Shown: positions 62,793-64,000 of the stretch, piece by piece
How positions within the stretch are numbered: the first letter of the stretch is position 1
Layout: every line of letters starts with the position of its first letter
NCBI GenBank assembly: GCA_964035575.1
Contig: OZ037838.1
Span: 248,001 to 312,000, forward strand
Direction of reading: 5' to 3'
Origin: Rhynchopus sp. YZ270_cl-10
Lineage: Eukaryota > Euglenozoa > Diplonemea > Diplonemida > Diplonemidae
Length of the DNA: 64,000 bases
Made by a program: the position numbers and the translations under genes
The notes under the pieces: generated by a model
Databases searched by the model: none
The model's input: the letters and a program-made list of their open reading frames with translations, nothing else
Told to the model about the DNA's origin: nothing

Positions 62793-63497
62793 CGTGTTTC
62801 AACAAACTCTGACAAAGCGAGCAATTTGAAGATACCCTGCGGGAAACACACGGGAGTGAGGTGTGAGGTGGGCGACCTGAGACAGGCAAACAAGAAAAAA
62901 GCAGCAACAGGGCTGAAAGGGGAGTTTCTTGGGGGTATTTTGAGGGTCTTGGGTTCTTTTGCTAGTACCTAGTACCCAAGCAAGCAATTTGAAGATACCC
63001 TGCGGCAAACACACAGGAGATGTGAAAAGAAACCTCATGACCTGCCCTTACTGTGGTGAGAACGGGGAAGGTACACAACCGCTCGTTGGCAGGTTTGTGT
63101 AAGCGTTTAACGGCAAACCACAAAACAACACACAAACTCTTGAAATAGTAGGATCGGGTAGGTAAGTAAAGTTGTTTTCGTTGATTGCACAATCCTCCTG
63201 TTTGAGGAGGCGCCGCAGGCGAAAAAAAATTGGGATACGGTGTAAAAATGCTTCCTTTTACACTACAGAATCACTCAACGAACCCTTTTTTGAGTAGCAA
63301 AAAATGAAAATGGCGCCGCAAGCAAATTTTTTTTAAGGTGCAGCCTGGACGGTGCATACAGGCTCGGGAAAATATTGGCTCCCTCGGGGGAGACAAAGTG
63401 ACCCCCCACTATAAAACCCCTAGGAGGATAATCCTCCACCCGAGCCCGCCAAAAAAAAAAAAAAAATGGAGGAAATCCTCCACCAAAAAAGCCTGAA
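62793..63497. other. Intergenic; duplicated UBP flank pieces
   Basis: A block near 62815-62845 (AATTTGAAGATACCCTGCGG) recurs at 62990-63010 and 47765-47785. 62853-62975 resembles 14485-14600, near copy 3. 63030-63140 resembles 47808-47935. No gene seen. Confidence 0.5.
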
Positions 63498-63612
63498 AAA
63501 TCTTAACGTACACTCTCTGTTGATTCTAAAACGGGGGAGGGTAAAAAAGGCGTGAAAGGTAAATTGGGGAAGAGGTTGAAAAGTTGGAACGCTTCCTCAC
63601 CCCAGATCACAC
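63498..63612. repeat. Dispersed repeat (115-bp core), copy at the EF-2 relic
   Basis: Near-identical to 49869-49984. It directly abuts the truncated 3' end of the EF-2 fragment. Confidence 0.85.
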
Positions 63613-63619
63613 TCCATGA

Positions 63620-64000
63620 TTCCTGACTCCTCAATCGAGCACTGCATAAGCGGGTCGGACTTCGGCAGACGCTTCAGTCCCTCAACAAGCTTGGGCAGGT
63701 CGGCGGGGGAGGAGCACTCCACAGCGACACGCACAGCGGGCGATACAGTGTACTTCATGTCCTTCAGGGGGTAGCACTCGCTCTCCTTCTCGTCGGTTGG
63801 TCGCAGTCTTCACAAATGTAACCACAGGGCACGTCCTCAACACGGCCTCCTGGTAACGCTCCATTCTGAGCAGGGTACAATCGCTGCGGCGCTGGATGTT
63901 CTTCACAGCCATGTCCTTCTTGGTTTCGGATTTGTAGTTGGGACCCCTGGTGCGTGCCTTCTGTCCGTCCTTGATCTTCCCAGAGAAAGACACGACCGAA
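63620..64000 (-). pseudogene. Elongation factor 2 fragment
   Basis: Minus-strand peptides match EF-2 domain II/III in order: [67 protein letters not shown] and [20 protein letters not shown], ending CSIEESGI. They fall in three frames: one extra base after FGRVF, another shift near RYQEAV, and a third change after VEDVPCGY that also removes the segment normally lying between that motif and the TDEKE-like stretch. Homology stops at EESGI, where EF-2 normally continues into the GAGELHLE region; the dispersed repeat begins a few bases further. The gene continues beyond 64000. A relic copy of host EF-2; a functional copy must exist elsewhere. Confidence 0.82.

Overview
The window looks like nuclear DNA of a unicellular eukaryote (protist). 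Coding regions are interrupted by GT-AG introns (GNPTAB-like and exportin-2 genes), the products are eukaryotic (exportin-2/CSE1, N-acetylglucosamine-1-phosphotransferase, a cyclic-nucleotide-gated K+ channel, adenylate cyclases, Kelch and ankyrin proteins, an EF-2 remnant), and the standard code fits every reading frame. I cannot name the species. All of about 20 host loci read on the minus strand; the only long plus-strand coding unit is a tyrosine-recombinase retroelement. Directional gene clusters of this kind are known from Euglenozoa and dinoflagellates, so such an organism is possible but unproven.

Layout: 1-2715 GNPTAB-like Stealth gene (3' end outside the window). 3338-6794 two TA-flanked inverted-repeat elements that share one TA. 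7148-9625 two members of a ubiquitin-like + beta-propeller family (here 'UBP'). 11261-13102 nested hAT-like elements. 13174-17877 UBP copies 3-5 plus a fragment. 18854-21790 adenylate cyclase and a small HHERVK-repeat gene. 22165-24243 a second pair of TA-sharing inverted-repeat elements between poly-G tracts. 25161-28675 exportin-2 in five exons. 31529-32656 UBP copy 6. 33346-36738 CNG-type K+ channel with a PDZ domain. 38108-41282 an ankyrin/exportin-2 chimeric gene. 42005-45820 second cyclase and second HHERVK gene, separated by expanded 7-bp arrays and two large palindromes. 46417-49225 UBP copies 7 and 8. 51581-52105 third HHERVK gene. 53314-58610 a whole-looking VIPER/Ngaro-type tyrosine-recombinase retroelement. 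59789-61222 Kelch protein. 61617-62708 UBP copy 9. 63620-64000 EF-2 pseudogene fragment.

The main themes are recent duplication and partial homogenisation. The nine UBP genes keep a nearly identical N-terminal coding segment (silent sites included) while the propeller diverges. The two cyclases have identical flanks, start and catalytic part but divergent membrane segments. The 3' half of exportin-2 was copied with its introns and joined to an ankyrin gene. The cyclases (predicted cAMP producers) and the cyclic-nucleotide-binding channel could belong to one signalling route; the role of the UBP family is unknown.
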